Assembly: GCA_046313435.1 (NCBI GenBank) | Contig: JBKBYG010000054.1 | Location: 1-6,098, forward strand | Length of the DNA: 6,098 bases | From: JBKBYG01 sp046313435 | GTDB taxonomy: Bacteria > Pseudomonadota > Alphaproteobacteria > Rickettsiales > Arcanibacteraceae | Direction of reading: 5' to 3' | Shown here: positions 1-5,749 of the stretch, one piece after another | Numbering within the stretch: position 1 is the stretch's first letter | Layout: every line of letters starts with the position of its first letter | Made by a program: the position numbers and the translations under genes | Notes under the pieces: generated by a model | Seen by the model: only the letters and a program-made list of their open reading frames with translations | Told to the model about the DNA's origin: nothing | Database searches by the model: none

Positions 1-166
1 TAATATTATTCATTGGATTATTAATAACTATTCCTATAGCGCCTTCTTTATTGTGAGAAATTAAATAAATTACAGACTTACTAAATAGTGAATCGCTTGG
101 TATTGCTGGAGTAGCAACTATTATTTGGCCTTCTAAAAAATTATTTTTTATATCTAATTTTGCCAT
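1..166 (-). CDS. yqgE: AlgH/YqgE family protein (UPF0301), N-terminal part, truncated by window edge
   Basis: Only the first 55 codons are visible; the gene continues beyond position 1. The reading begins MAKLDIKNNFLEGQ and continues through IIVATPAIPSDSLFSKSVIY and LISHNKEGAIGIVINNPM. This matches the conserved N-terminus of the AlgH/YqgE (UPF0301, DUF179) family: a 'G.LLIAMP...D..F.RSVIY' strand, then 'H...GAMG.VIN.P'. Family members are usually about 180-200 residues, so roughly a third is present. They are soluble cytoplasmic proteins without an agreed biochemical function; a link to alginate regulation was proposed for one member. The start is the ATG at 166-164, supported by a Shine-Dalgarno six bases upstream. 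It is divergent from the dsbD-like gene. Family assignment is firm from sequence pattern; function is unknown. Confidence 0.88.
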   Translation of the reverse strand, partial: MAKLDIKNNFLEGQIIVATPAIPSDSLFSKSVIYLISHNKEGAIGIVINNPMNNI

Positions 167-172
167 ATTGAA

Positions 173-178
173 CACCTT
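173..178 (-). promoter_or_regulatory. Ribosome binding site of the AlgH/YqgE gene
   Basis: On the minus strand this reads AAGGTG, with six bases before the ATG at 166-164. It is a good Shine-Dalgarno match for such an AT-rich genome and fixes the start of the truncated gene. Confidence 0.7.
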
Positions 179-263
179 GAATTATCTTATAAATATTTTA
201 GTTAACATAATAAATAATATCTGTTAAATATAGTTTCAACAATCTGAATAAATTTAATTGGAC

Positions 264-268
264 TAAGG
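264..268 (+). promoter_or_regulatory. Ribosome binding site of the dsbD-like gene
   Basis: TAAGG, five bases upstream of the ATG at 274, is a partial Shine-Dalgarno match at normal spacing. It supports 274 as the start, which also places the signal peptide exactly at the N-terminus. Confidence 0.55.
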
Positions 269-273
269 CTAAA

Positions 274-2292
274 ATGTATTACAAATTTTTATTAGTTTTA
301 GTATATTTCATTTTTAGCAATATCTGCATTGCTAGTGCAGATGTTAATGACAACAATATTTCAAATAGTTTTAATCAATATATTTCATTCAATATTTCCT
401 ATATAAACCATAATAATGATTCCTATATTACCCTTAATATTGGAGTAAAGGATGGATGGAAACTTTATTTTAAAACAAGCGGTGACTCAGGTATACCGTT
501 AGATATACATTTCAAATCCAAGCAACTTCCAATTAATAATATAATTTTCTGGCCAATACCTTATATTAATCAAACTACAGAAAATGACTCATATTATTAT
601 CTAAATAATGTTACTATACCAATTAAGCTCATCTCTCCTGTTACTAGCAGCCAAGAGTTGGTTATTAATGGTAGTATTTGTAACAACACATGTATTCCAT
701 TTAATTCTATACTATATATCAATTTAAATGAACTCAAATCTTATACAAGTTCAAAGAGCTTTGAAGAATTAATAAAGCGAAATTTAATTTTATATGAAAA
801 TGATAAATTAAATATAAGCGAAGTGTTTTTAAAGCCAAATCAATTAGTTATTTTAGGAAAAATGAATGAATCAGCTAAAAGCATTATTCCTCTAGTTGAG
901 AATAAATTTTATAAATTTAAGCATCCTTCAATAGATATTGATAATGAAAACTTTACAATAAAATTCAGTATTCCCAATTCTGAATATAAAAAAATCAAAA
1001 ATAGCCTCTGTAATATTATTTTAATTAGCGAAAATACGGGAATTGAAAAAAATTTTTATGTTAAAGAAAAACGCTCGTCTACAAATGTGCAGAATTTATA
1101 TTTCATTTTTTTAGCGTTTTTAGGGGGTGTTATTTTAAATATTATGCCCTGCGTGCTTCCAGTTTTATCCATTAAATTATTATCCCTATTGAATAATAGC
1201 TCTGAAGAAACACAAGTTATTAAAAAAAGTTTCATATATACTAGTTTAGGGATAATATTTTCTTATTTAATAATAGGATCAATTGCAATTATTTTAATGA
1301 AGACAGGTAAAAATTTAGGATTAGGTTTGTATTTTCAAGAACCGCAATTCATAATTTTTATAAGTTTAATAACTGTAATTTTCATCACTATTCAACAAGG
1401 CAATATTATTATTCAGTTACCATCATATATTATTGATAAACTTAACAATTATATAAGGATAGACAAACTTTATCTAAAAAGCTTTTTTGAAGGTGTATTA
1501 GCAACTATTTTAGCTACACCTTGCAGTACTCCCTTTATCGGAAGCGCTATAAGCTTCGCTCTTACTCAATCGGAATGGATAATATTAAATATATTTTTAT
1601 TTATGGGAATTGGATTTTCTTTACCATATATTATTTTATCTTTTGTTCCAAGATTAGTAAAGTTTTTACCTAGACCTGGTCGATGGATGGTAATTATAAA
1701 ACAAATTTTAACCATACTGCTTATACTGACTTTTTTATGGTTAATATATCTTTATACTATGCATACTAATTTTTTTGCAGGCAGCTTACTATTTCTTTGC
1801 GGTTTATTTCTAAAATTTATACTTGAACAGAAAAAAACTATATATAAATTTTTTATTCTCCCTATTTTTATAATAAGCTTTATTCTCCCTAATATTACAT
1901 ATAAAGATTTTCATTTTTTTAAAAGAGTTACGGATGAAATATGGCAAGAATTTAGTGAAGAAGAAATTTTCAATAGTTTAAATCAAAAGAAAATTATCAT
2001 AGTTAATATCACTGCTGATTGGTGTACTACTTGTCAATATAACAAACTAATAGCTTTTTCTAAGCCTGAAATTTTGAAGATTTTATATAATTCTCAAATA
2101 GTTGCTATGCAAGGAGATTTTACTTCTTCAAATTTAAATATGCTTAAATTTATAAATAATAGAAAAAGATATGGCATACCATTTACGATCATTTATGGAC
2201 CAAATGCACCCGAGGGAATTTTGTTACCTGAAATTTTATCCGAAGAAAAGCTTATAAATGCTATATATAAAGCAGGATATCAAAATAAATAA
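274..2292 (+). CDS. dsbD: Membrane thiol:disulfide interchange protein, DsbD/ScsB type
   Basis: This 672-residue inner-membrane protein carries electrons from cytoplasmic thioredoxin to periplasmic thiols. Order of parts: signal peptide 1-22 ending in ASA before Asp23; periplasmic domain about 23-270 with the family pattern GW (61-62), GDSGIP (70-75) and FWPIP (92-96), and a Cys136/Cys140 pair; about eight membrane helices between 274 and 541; C-terminal thioredoxin domain with ADWCTTC (Cys584/Cys587) and a cis-Pro in YGIPF (Pro636). The membrane redox pair is Cys293 in NIMPCVLPV and Cys417 in ATPCSTPF. All six family cysteines are present, so it looks functional. The long N-terminal domain and a tail like YGPNAPEGILLPEIL resemble the ScsB-like branch common in alphaproteobacteria rather than E. 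coli DsbD (565 residues). No partner (ScsC, CcmG or DsbC-like) is adjacent, so its periplasmic substrate is unknown. It stands alone, divergent from the AlgH/YqgE gene, with no convincing terminator downstream. Family is certain; subfamily is inference. Confidence 0.95.
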   Translation: MYYKFLLVLVYFIFSNICIASADVNDNNISNSFNQYISFNISYINHNNDSYITLNIGVKDGWKLYFKTSGDSGIPLDIHFKSKQLPINNIIFWPIPYINQTTENDSYYYLNNVTIPIKLISPVTSSQELVINGSICNNTCIPFNSILYINLNELKSYTSSKSFEELIKRNLILYENDKLNISEVFLKPNQLVILGKMNESAKSIIPLVENKFYKFKHPSIDIDNENFTIKFSIPNSEYKKIKNSLCNIILISENTGIEKNFYVKEKRSSTNVQNLYFIFLAFLGGVILNIMPCVLPVLSIKLLSLLNNSSEETQVIKKSFIYTSLGIIFSYLIIGSIAIILMKTGKNLGLGLYFQEPQFIIFISLITVIFITIQQGNIIIQLPSYIIDKLNNYIRIDKLYLKSFFEGVLATILATPCSTPFIGSAISFALTQSEWIILNIFLFMGIGFSLPYIILSFVPRLVKFLPRPGRWMVIIKQILTILLILTFLWLIYLYTMHTNFFAGSLLFLCGLFLKFILEQKKTIYKFFILPIFIISFILPNITYKDFHFFKRVTDEIWQEFSEEEIFNSLNQKKIIIVNITADWCTTCQYNKLIAFSKPEILKILYNSQIVAMQGDFTSSNLNMLKFINNRKRYGIPFTIIYGPNAPEGILLPEILSEEKLINAIYKAGYQNK

Positions 2293-2439
2293 ACTTGTTA
2301 TAGTTTTGTAAATTGAGTTGAATCTAATACAAGATATCAAGTAGTGAAGCCTATATTATAGTAGGTGCATACGAGCAATAACGTCAGAACTATAGCACAT
2401 ATTTCTTTGGGATTTCGGTTCTATGCTCCTAATCCCGTT

Positions 2440-2481
2440 CAAATACTTTCATAAAAGTGGGTTCTACAAGAAGTTTAGTAA
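2440..2481 (+). repeat. Diverged direct repeat A, copy 1
   Basis: This stretch begins CAAAT and ends AAGAAGTTTAGTAA. It aligns with 2690-2727 (begins CAAAT, ends AAGAAGTCTAGCAA) with a four-base gap; by hand I count about 23 of 33 identical positions after the gap. It runs directly into the palindrome at 2485-2505, suggesting both belong to one larger element. Confidence 0.5.
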
Positions 2482-2484
2482 TAG

Positions 2485-2505
2485 ATGCTGAAACAAGTTC
2501 AGCAT
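2485..2505. repeat. Palindromic repeat unit: 8-bp stem, 5-base loop
   Basis: ATGCTGAA (2485-2492) and TTCAGCAT (2498-2505) are perfect inverted copies around ACAAG. The unit has the same architecture as the hairpin at 2630-2648, which reads in the other orientation with CCTGAA/TTCAGG arms. Sequences of the form 'ATCCTGAA-loop-TTCAGGAT' are known as interspersed palindromes in Rickettsiales and other alphaproteobacteria. Membership of a named family cannot be tested here. Confidence 0.7.
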
Positions 2506-2582
2506 GACACTAGAAGCAAGACCTGTAATCATTATCATGAGCTCCATTTCAGCATGACACTAGACGTAAGACTTGGAATCAT
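2498..2582 (+). repeat. Two tandem direct repeats B, 50-bp period
   Basis: Positions 2498-2532 and 2548-2582 are 35-base copies differing at four positions. Both begin TTCAGCATGACACTAGA (17 identical bases) and end AATCAT. The period is exactly 50 bases. A weaker third copy starts near 2596 (TTAAGCATGA, about 20 of 29 matching), 48 bases further on. The first copy includes the right arm of the palindrome at 2485-2505; the second has lost the left arm. Confidence 0.75.
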
Positions 2583-2629
2583 CATTCAAAACTTGTTAAG
2601 CATGAAACCAGTCTCAAGGTTTGGTGTCC

Positions 2630-2648
2630 TCCTGAACTCGTTTCAGGA
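2630..2648. repeat. Palindromic repeat unit, opposite orientation
   Basis: TCCTGAA (2630-2636) pairs with TTCAGGA (2642-2648) around the five-base loop CTCGT. On the minus strand it reads GATCCTGAAACGAGTTCAGG, matching the 2485-2505 unit apart from the G/C swap in the stem and one loop base. The outer stem pair is lost: C2629 faces T2649, where the other copy has an A-T pair. This is a second, inverted insertion of the same kind of element. Confidence 0.7.
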
Positions 2649-2681
2649 TCTCTGTTAAACTAGTTTTTTAAACTATACACT

Positions 2682-2720
2682 ACTTCTTTCAAATCCTCAA
2701 AAACGGGTTTTGAAAGAAGT
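2682..2720. repeat. Perfect 12-bp inverted repeat just downstream of murC
   Basis: ACTTCTTTCAAA (2682-2693) and TTTGAAAGAAGT (2709-2720) are perfect inverted copies with a 15-base loop. Inside, TCAAAA (2697-2702) and TTTTGA (2708-2713) form an alternative smaller stem. It lies 22 bases past the murC stop on the murC strand. It could stabilise or end the murC transcript, but no T-run follows the stem on either strand, so it is not called a terminator. Its right arm is part of direct repeat A copy 2. Confidence 0.7.
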
Positions 2721-2727
2721 CTAGCAA
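2690..2727 (+). repeat. Diverged direct repeat A, copy 2
   Basis: This partner of 2440-2481 shares the CAAAT start and an AAGAAGTYTAGYAA end. It is followed by AGTCATCC, which may be the beginning of another palindromic unit cut short before the murC 3' end. This is the copy in which the 12-bp inverted repeat is intact; in copy 1 the arms have decayed. Confidence 0.5.
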
Positions 2728-2742
2728 GTCATCCAGCAGTAT

Positions 2743-4185
2743 TTATAAATTTAAGTCTTTCATCTGCCCAGGCAAAGCATAAGCCCAATCGGTAATGTTT
2801 CCAGCGCCAAGAAATATCACAATATCGCCTTCTTTAGCAATAGAGTTAATTATATAAGGTAAATTCTCTAAATTGTCTAATGGTCTTACTTCTTTTTTAG
2901 GGTTAGCTTTTTTTATTGTAGCCGCTAATATATTTTTATTTATACCTTCAATAGGTTCTTCACCTGCTGGATAAATATCTGCAATAATTATATTATCTGC
3001 ATCACTAAAACAATGCGCAAATTCTGAAAACAGATCATGCACTCTACTATATCTATGTGGTTGCGCTATAGCTATTATTTTATTCTTACTATTTTTCAAT
3101 ACTGTTTTAGCAGTTTTAAGTGTAGCACTAATTTCTGTTGGATGATGCGCATAATCATCAATAATTCTAATTCCATTTATTTCTGCAACCTGAGTAAATC
3201 TTCTTTTTACTCCCTTGAATTCTTTAAATCCTGTGGTTATCACTGAATATTCAAATTTTAATTCTATCGCAACAGCAATAATTGATAATGAGTTTAATAC
3301 GTTATGTAAACCGGGAGTTGGCAAGTAAAGATTTTTTATCAATCTCTCTCTACCATTAGCTATACGTTCAGAAATAACTACATCATATGTTGAACCATTT
3401 ATTTCCTGCTTTATATTTATTGCTTTAATATCAGCATCGTCTGAATCAATTCCATATGTTATAATTTTCCTATCTGAAATTTTTTTACTTAAATTTTTTA
3501 CCTCAGGATGATCAATACAAAGAACGCCAAAGCCATAAAAAGGAAGATTTTCAATAAAACTATGAAAAGCTGCCTTGAGAGCATCAAAGTTACCATAAAA
3601 GTCTAAATGCTCAGGATCAATGTTTGTTATAATGCCAATTGTAGAAGGAATTTTAATAAAAGTAGCATCAGATTCATCTGCCTCTGCAATTAGATAATCA
3701 CCGCTACCTAGATAAGCATTAGTACCTCGAGAATTTATTATACCCCCATTAATAACTGTAGGATTTAAACCTGCTGCTTCAAACATAATAGCTGCTAAAG
3801 AGGTAGTAGTTGTTTTACCATGAGTACCTGCGATAGCTATTGAAAACTTAAATCTCATTAATTCAGCTAGCATTTCTGAACGTTTAACTACTGGGATTTT
3901 TCTCTCTCTTGCTGCAATAATTTCAGAATTTGTACTTTTAATTGCACTTGATTTAACAACAACTGCTGCATCCTTAATATTTTCTGATGAATGAGAATAA
4001 AAAACTTTTATGCCTAATTTTTTTAAACGCTCCATGTTATAATTGTCACTCGTATCTGAGCCTTGTACAGAATAACCTAAATTATGCAAAATCTCTGCAA
4101 TTCCACTCATTCCTATTCCGCCTATACCAATAAAATGTATATTTCCAATGTTTTTTTTTATTAATGTTTCGGCATGTAATTTCAT
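2743..4185 (-). CDS. murC: UDP-N-acetylmuramate--L-alanine ligase MurC
   Basis: MurC joins L-alanine to UDP-N-acetylmuramic acid with ATP, the first amino-acid step of peptidoglycan precursor synthesis in the cytoplasm. At 480 residues it is a normal full length. The N-terminal nucleotide-sugar domain has GIGGIGMSG (20-28). The central ATPase domain has the P-loop GTHGKTTTT (120-128), EADESD (168-173) and NIDPEHLD (188-195). The C-terminal domain starts after PGLHNVLN (291-298) and has GVKRRF (325-330), DDYAHHPTE (343-351), QPHRYSR (375-381) and GAGNI (460-464). All family landmarks are intact. The ATG at 4185-4183 is preceded by AGGA and a good promoter. The gene stands alone, away from murB, ddl or ftsZ, as is common in reduced alphaproteobacterial genomes. 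A run of nine A lies at codons 10-13. It implies at least a working early precursor pathway. Confidence 0.98.
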   Translation of the reverse strand: MKLHAETLIKKNIGNIHFIGIGGIGMSGIAEILHNLGYSVQGSDTSDNYNMERLKKLGIKVFYSHSSENIKDAAVVVKSSAIKSTNSEIIAARERKIPVVKRSEMLAELMRFKFSIAIAGTHGKTTTTSLAAIMFEAAGLNPTVINGGIINSRGTNAYLGSGDYLIAEADESDATFIKIPSTIGIITNIDPEHLDFYGNFDALKAAFHSFIENLPFYGFGVLCIDHPEVKNLSKKISDRKIITYGIDSDDADIKAINIKQEINGSTYDVVISERIANGRERLIKNLYLPTPGLHNVLNSLSIIAVAIELKFEYSVITTGFKEFKGVKRRFTQVAEINGIRIIDDYAHHPTEISATLKTAKTVLKNSKNKIIAIAQPHRYSRVHDLFSEFAHCFSDADNIIIADIYPAGEEPIEGINKNILAATIKKANPKKEVRPLDNLENLPYIINSIAKEGDIVIFLGAGNITDWAYALPGQMKDLNL

Positions 4186-4192
4186 TTTCTTT

Positions 4193-4196
4193 TCCT
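4193..4196 (-). promoter_or_regulatory. Ribosome binding site of murC
   Basis: On the minus strand AGGA lies seven bases before the murC ATG, within AGGAAAAG. It supports the chosen start. Confidence 0.6.
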
Positions 4197-4214
4197 AATA
4201 AGAGGGTTACAAAA

Positions 4215-4243
4215 TTTATATCAATCAAGCAAGTATTAGTCAA
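4215..4243 (-). promoter_or_regulatory. Sigma70-type promoter of murC
   Basis: On the minus strand there is TTGACT (4243-4238), exactly 17 bases of spacer, then TATAAA (4220-4215). Both boxes match consensus at five of six positions with ideal spacing. Transcription would start near 4208, giving a short leader of about 23 bases that contains the AGGA site. It is the best promoter in the window and supports murC as the first gene of its transcript. Confidence 0.7.
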
Positions 4244-4352
4244 AAAAAAATTAAATTTACAGAAAGATTAGTTATTAAAAAAACTAATTTATAAGATTTA
4301 ATTGCATAGCACATAATTTTAAAAAAAATTTTGCTTGCGAAAATATCAAAAT

Positions 4353-4382
4353 TTGTTATTTAATTATATTCATAATAATAAT
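4353..4382 (+). promoter_or_regulatory. Possible promoter of the 59-residue gene
   Basis: TTGTTA (4353-4358), 18 bases, then AATAAT (4377-4382): four and five of six consensus matches. The start point would be near 4389, just upstream of the AGAGG site. The local sequence is nearly all A and T, so a chance match is quite possible. Confidence 0.3.
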
Positions 4383-4402
4383 ATTTGATATTAGAGGTTA
4401 AA

Positions 4403-4582
4403 TTGTTAAAACTAAATCAAGAGATTGTTCAAGCTATTGATTATAATATGCTTAACAAAGTTAAAAAAATCATTTTAGAAAATAAGAATATCGATGTAGA
4501 ACATTATGCTAAAATAGCTTTGCTTCAAGGTAAATTACGTTTAGCAAGATTAATTATTATTTGGAGTATTAAAGATTCATAA
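4403..4582 (+). CDS. Small hypothetical protein with ankyrin-like helix pairs
   Basis: This 59-residue basic protein is not recognised as a named family. The preferred start is TTG at 4403, because AGAGG (4393-4397) sits five bases before it. The same frame is open back to another TTG at 4385, which would add six residues but overlap that site; an ATG at 4449 would give only 44 residues. Two short helical units follow one another: AIDYNMLNKVKKIILENKN and ALLQGKLRLARLII. The second resembles the 'A...G.LE.VK.LL' core of an ankyrin repeat. No signal peptide, cysteines or catalytic motif are seen. It could be a small stand-alone helical protein, a decayed tail of an ankyrin gene, or chance. It lies 98 bases before the TPR-like gene, which has its own promoter. 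The plausible ribosome site favours a real gene, but there is no homology support. Confidence 0.45.
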   Translation: MLKLNQEIVQAIDYNMLNKVKKIILENKNIDVEHYAKIALLQGKLRLARLIIIWSIKDS

Positions 4583-4607
4583 AATTATTTAAAAAATAAA
4601 ATAAATA

Positions 4608-4636
4608 TTTACTATTTTTGACTAGATTAATATAAA
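4608..4636 (+). promoter_or_regulatory. Sigma70-type promoter of the TPR-like gene
   Basis: TTTACT (4608-4613), exactly 17 bases, then TATAAA (4631-4636): four and five of six consensus matches. The start point would be near 4643, giving a leader of about 38 bases before the ATG at 4681. An alternative -35, TTGACT at 4618-4623, has only TTAAAA at 17 bases and is less good. Confidence 0.5.
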
Positions 4637-4680
4637 TTACTTAAAAGAAACCTTCTATCTACGAAATGAATAGTTAAATA

Positions 4681-5718
4681 ATGAATTATTTTAAAGCAAA
4701 TTTCAATTTTCAAAAATATATATTATATATCTTTACTGAGTACTATAAATTCTTAGCAGCCGGAGAAAGTGAAAAGGCTAAGAATTTATATATTTACACA
4801 AAGAGTTTAAATCTTAAAGATGAATATTTAGATATTTTAAACGGAATTAAAGCTTTTTATTTAAAAGAATATAGCAATTCGATTAAACTTTTTAATCAAT
4901 CTATTCAAATACTACCTACAAAACATGCTTATCTTTTTAAAGGAATATTTTTAGAAGATTTATACAAAAATAACCTAGATTTCCCTAATGAAAATCATTT
5001 TATATGTTTTATTAATGCAATTAAAATTGATCCTTATTTTTTTCCTGCATGGCAAAGCTTAAAAAATGCTTATTACGCAAGCGATGAACAAGGATTAGAA
5101 GGTTTTGATGAAGAAAAAATATATTTTCAAAAAGTTATAAATGGTACAAATTCTTTATCTAAAAAAATAAAGAATATAAAATCATATAGGATTAATAATG
5201 AATTAGATAAATTTAACTTTAATATTCAGCAATTATATGAGGAAGTATTTAATGGAGAAAATAAATATATAGAAAAACCAATATGGGCAAAAGCTATAAA
5301 ATTTCTTTATAAGGAAAATCCTAATGATATACTTCTTTTTAAAGAATATGGAAAAATTCTCGAAAAACAAGATATTGAGCTTGCTAAAGAGTTTTATTTA
5401 CATTCTCTTTTAAATCCAAAATTTTGTTCAATTTCTAAAAAAGCTTTACATAATATATTAAAAGCTCAAACAAGAGCTCAACCTTATAGTTTATTAGCAT
5501 TATCAAGTATAAAATTACTTCAATCTAAAAATATTTTATTTCCTGAAATTGAAAAAAGTCTTGAAGATATGACATCTCCATATTTCATAGGAATAAAAAA
5601 AGCAGTTGAAGAATCAAGACATGCATATTTTAATAACTTAACTCATTTAAAATCATCTTCAACTTGGCAGGAATATGTATCAACACGCAAAAATAAAATT
5701 ACCTTAGCAGTTAGTTAA
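4681..5718 (+). CDS. Hypothetical protein with TPR-like helical repeats
   Basis: This 345-residue protein is largely alpha-helical and not recognised as a named family. TPR-like helix pairs are visible at about 52-80 (GIKAFYLKEYSNSIKLFNQS), about 84-120 ending in the TPR-like INAIKIDPYFFPAW, and about 216-246 (EYGKILEKQDIELAKEFYLH then LLNP). The pattern of small residue, aromatic, then 'A...F..A...P' is typical of TPRs, which bind protein partners; the repeats are degenerate. There is no signal peptide or membrane segment, so it is probably cytoplasmic, or exported by a route without a cleaved signal. The ATG at 4681 has no clear Shine-Dalgarno, which lowers certainty about the start; an ATG at 4666 meets a stop after three codons. 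Similar orphan repeat proteins in intracellular bacteria include host-directed effectors, but nothing here shows export. The 3' end converges on a minus-strand gene 26 bases away. Confidence 0.8.
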   Translation: MNYFKANFNFQKYILYIFTEYYKFLAAGESEKAKNLYIYTKSLNLKDEYLDILNGIKAFYLKEYSNSIKLFNQSIQILPTKHAYLFKGIFLEDLYKNNLDFPNENHFICFINAIKIDPYFFPAWQSLKNAYYASDEQGLEGFDEEKIYFQKVINGTNSLSKKIKNIKSYRINNELDKFNFNIQQLYEEVFNGENKYIEKPIWAKAIKFLYKENPNDILLFKEYGKILEKQDIELAKEFYLHSLLNPKFCSISKKALHNILKAQTRAQPYSLLALSSIKLLQSKNILFPEIEKSLEDMTSPYFIGIKKAVEESRHAYFNNLTHLKSSSTWQEYVSTRKNKITLAVS

Positions 5719-5749
5719 ATAATATTTACGTCAATAGTTTTTGACTAAC
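5710..5749. terminator. Possible bidirectional hairpin between convergent genes
   Basis: GTTAGTTAAA (5710-5719) and TTTGACTAAC (5740-5749) pair over ten bases with one G-T wobble and a 20-base loop. The left arm holds the TAA of the TPR-like gene (5716-5718); the right arm holds the TAG of the opposing gene (5747-5745). A smaller inner stem GTCAA/TTGAC (5730-5734 with 5741-5745) competes with it. There is no strong T-run after the stem, so terminator function is only a suggestion based on position. Confidence 0.35.

Larger units (their letters stand above)
167..273. promoter_or_regulatory. Divergent intergenic region between the AlgH/YqgE gene and the dsbD-like gene
   Basis: These 107 bases must hold the promoters of two divergent genes unless the left one is read from further away. 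On the plus strand a -10-like TATAGT lies at 229-234, about 40 bases before the dsbD ATG, but it has no good -35 at normal spacing; TTAACA at 202-207 is too far upstream. On the minus strand GATAAT (186-181) and TATAAG (191-186) are possible -10 elements, again without a clear -35. The sequence is so AT-rich that such matches arise by chance, so no promoter is assigned with confidence. Confidence 0.3.
2293..2742. other. 450-bp gene-free region built from palindromic repeats
   Basis: No credible coding sequence lies between the dsbD-like gene and the murC stop. The right half (about 2440-2727) contains the hairpins and direct repeats listed separately. The left half (2293-2440) holds only weak structure: an 11-base palindrome CTATATTATAG at 2351-2361, and a possible hairpin GGGATT (2409-2414) with AATCCC (2431-2436). 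The region is visibly less AT-rich than the flanking genes, with GC-containing motifs such as GTCCTCCTGAACTCG. That fits accumulated repeat insertions. No tRNA or clear rho-independent terminator with a T-run was seen. Confidence 0.7.

Noticed and set aside
319..330. Possible lipoprotein signal at Cys18 of the dsbD-like protein
   Set aside because: Residue 17 is Ile, not Gly/Ala/Ser, so the lipobox fails; the ASA motif at 20-22 fits ordinary signal peptidase cleavage, and the family is not lipidated.
2409..2436. GGGATT/AATCCC stem as a terminator of the dsbD-like gene
   Set aside because: Only six pairs with a 16-base loop, more than 100 bases after the stop, and no T-run.
2365..2451. Short GTG-start frame (28 residues) containing ISLGFRFYAPNPVQ
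   Set aside because: Too short, no ribosome site, and in a repeat-rich gene-free region. It may be a relic of a repeat-derived or old coding piece, but this cannot be supported.
2498..2625. CRISPR-like spacing of the 50-bp repeats
   Set aside because: Only two good copies and one decayed one, with 35-base repeats, 15-base gaps and no cas genes. It fits tandem duplication of a palindromic element instead.
3037..3246. A 69-residue open frame on the plus strand inside murC
   Set aside because: It lies wholly antisense to the conserved murC coding region, has Cys/Ser/Tyr-rich chance composition and no ribosome site.
4265..4290. AT-only hairpin ATTAGTT/AACTAAT upstream of the small gene
   Set aside because: Weak stem in almost pure A/T sequence where such matches are expected by chance; no link to a known operator.
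4592..4619. AAAAATA/TATTTTT stem after the small gene as a terminator
   Set aside because: It contains no G-C pair and overlaps the better-supported promoter of the TPR-like gene.
4666..4677. ATG AAT AGT TAA mini-frame just before the TPR-like gene
   Set aside because: Three codons with no ribosome site; most simply a chance ATG rather than a leader peptide.
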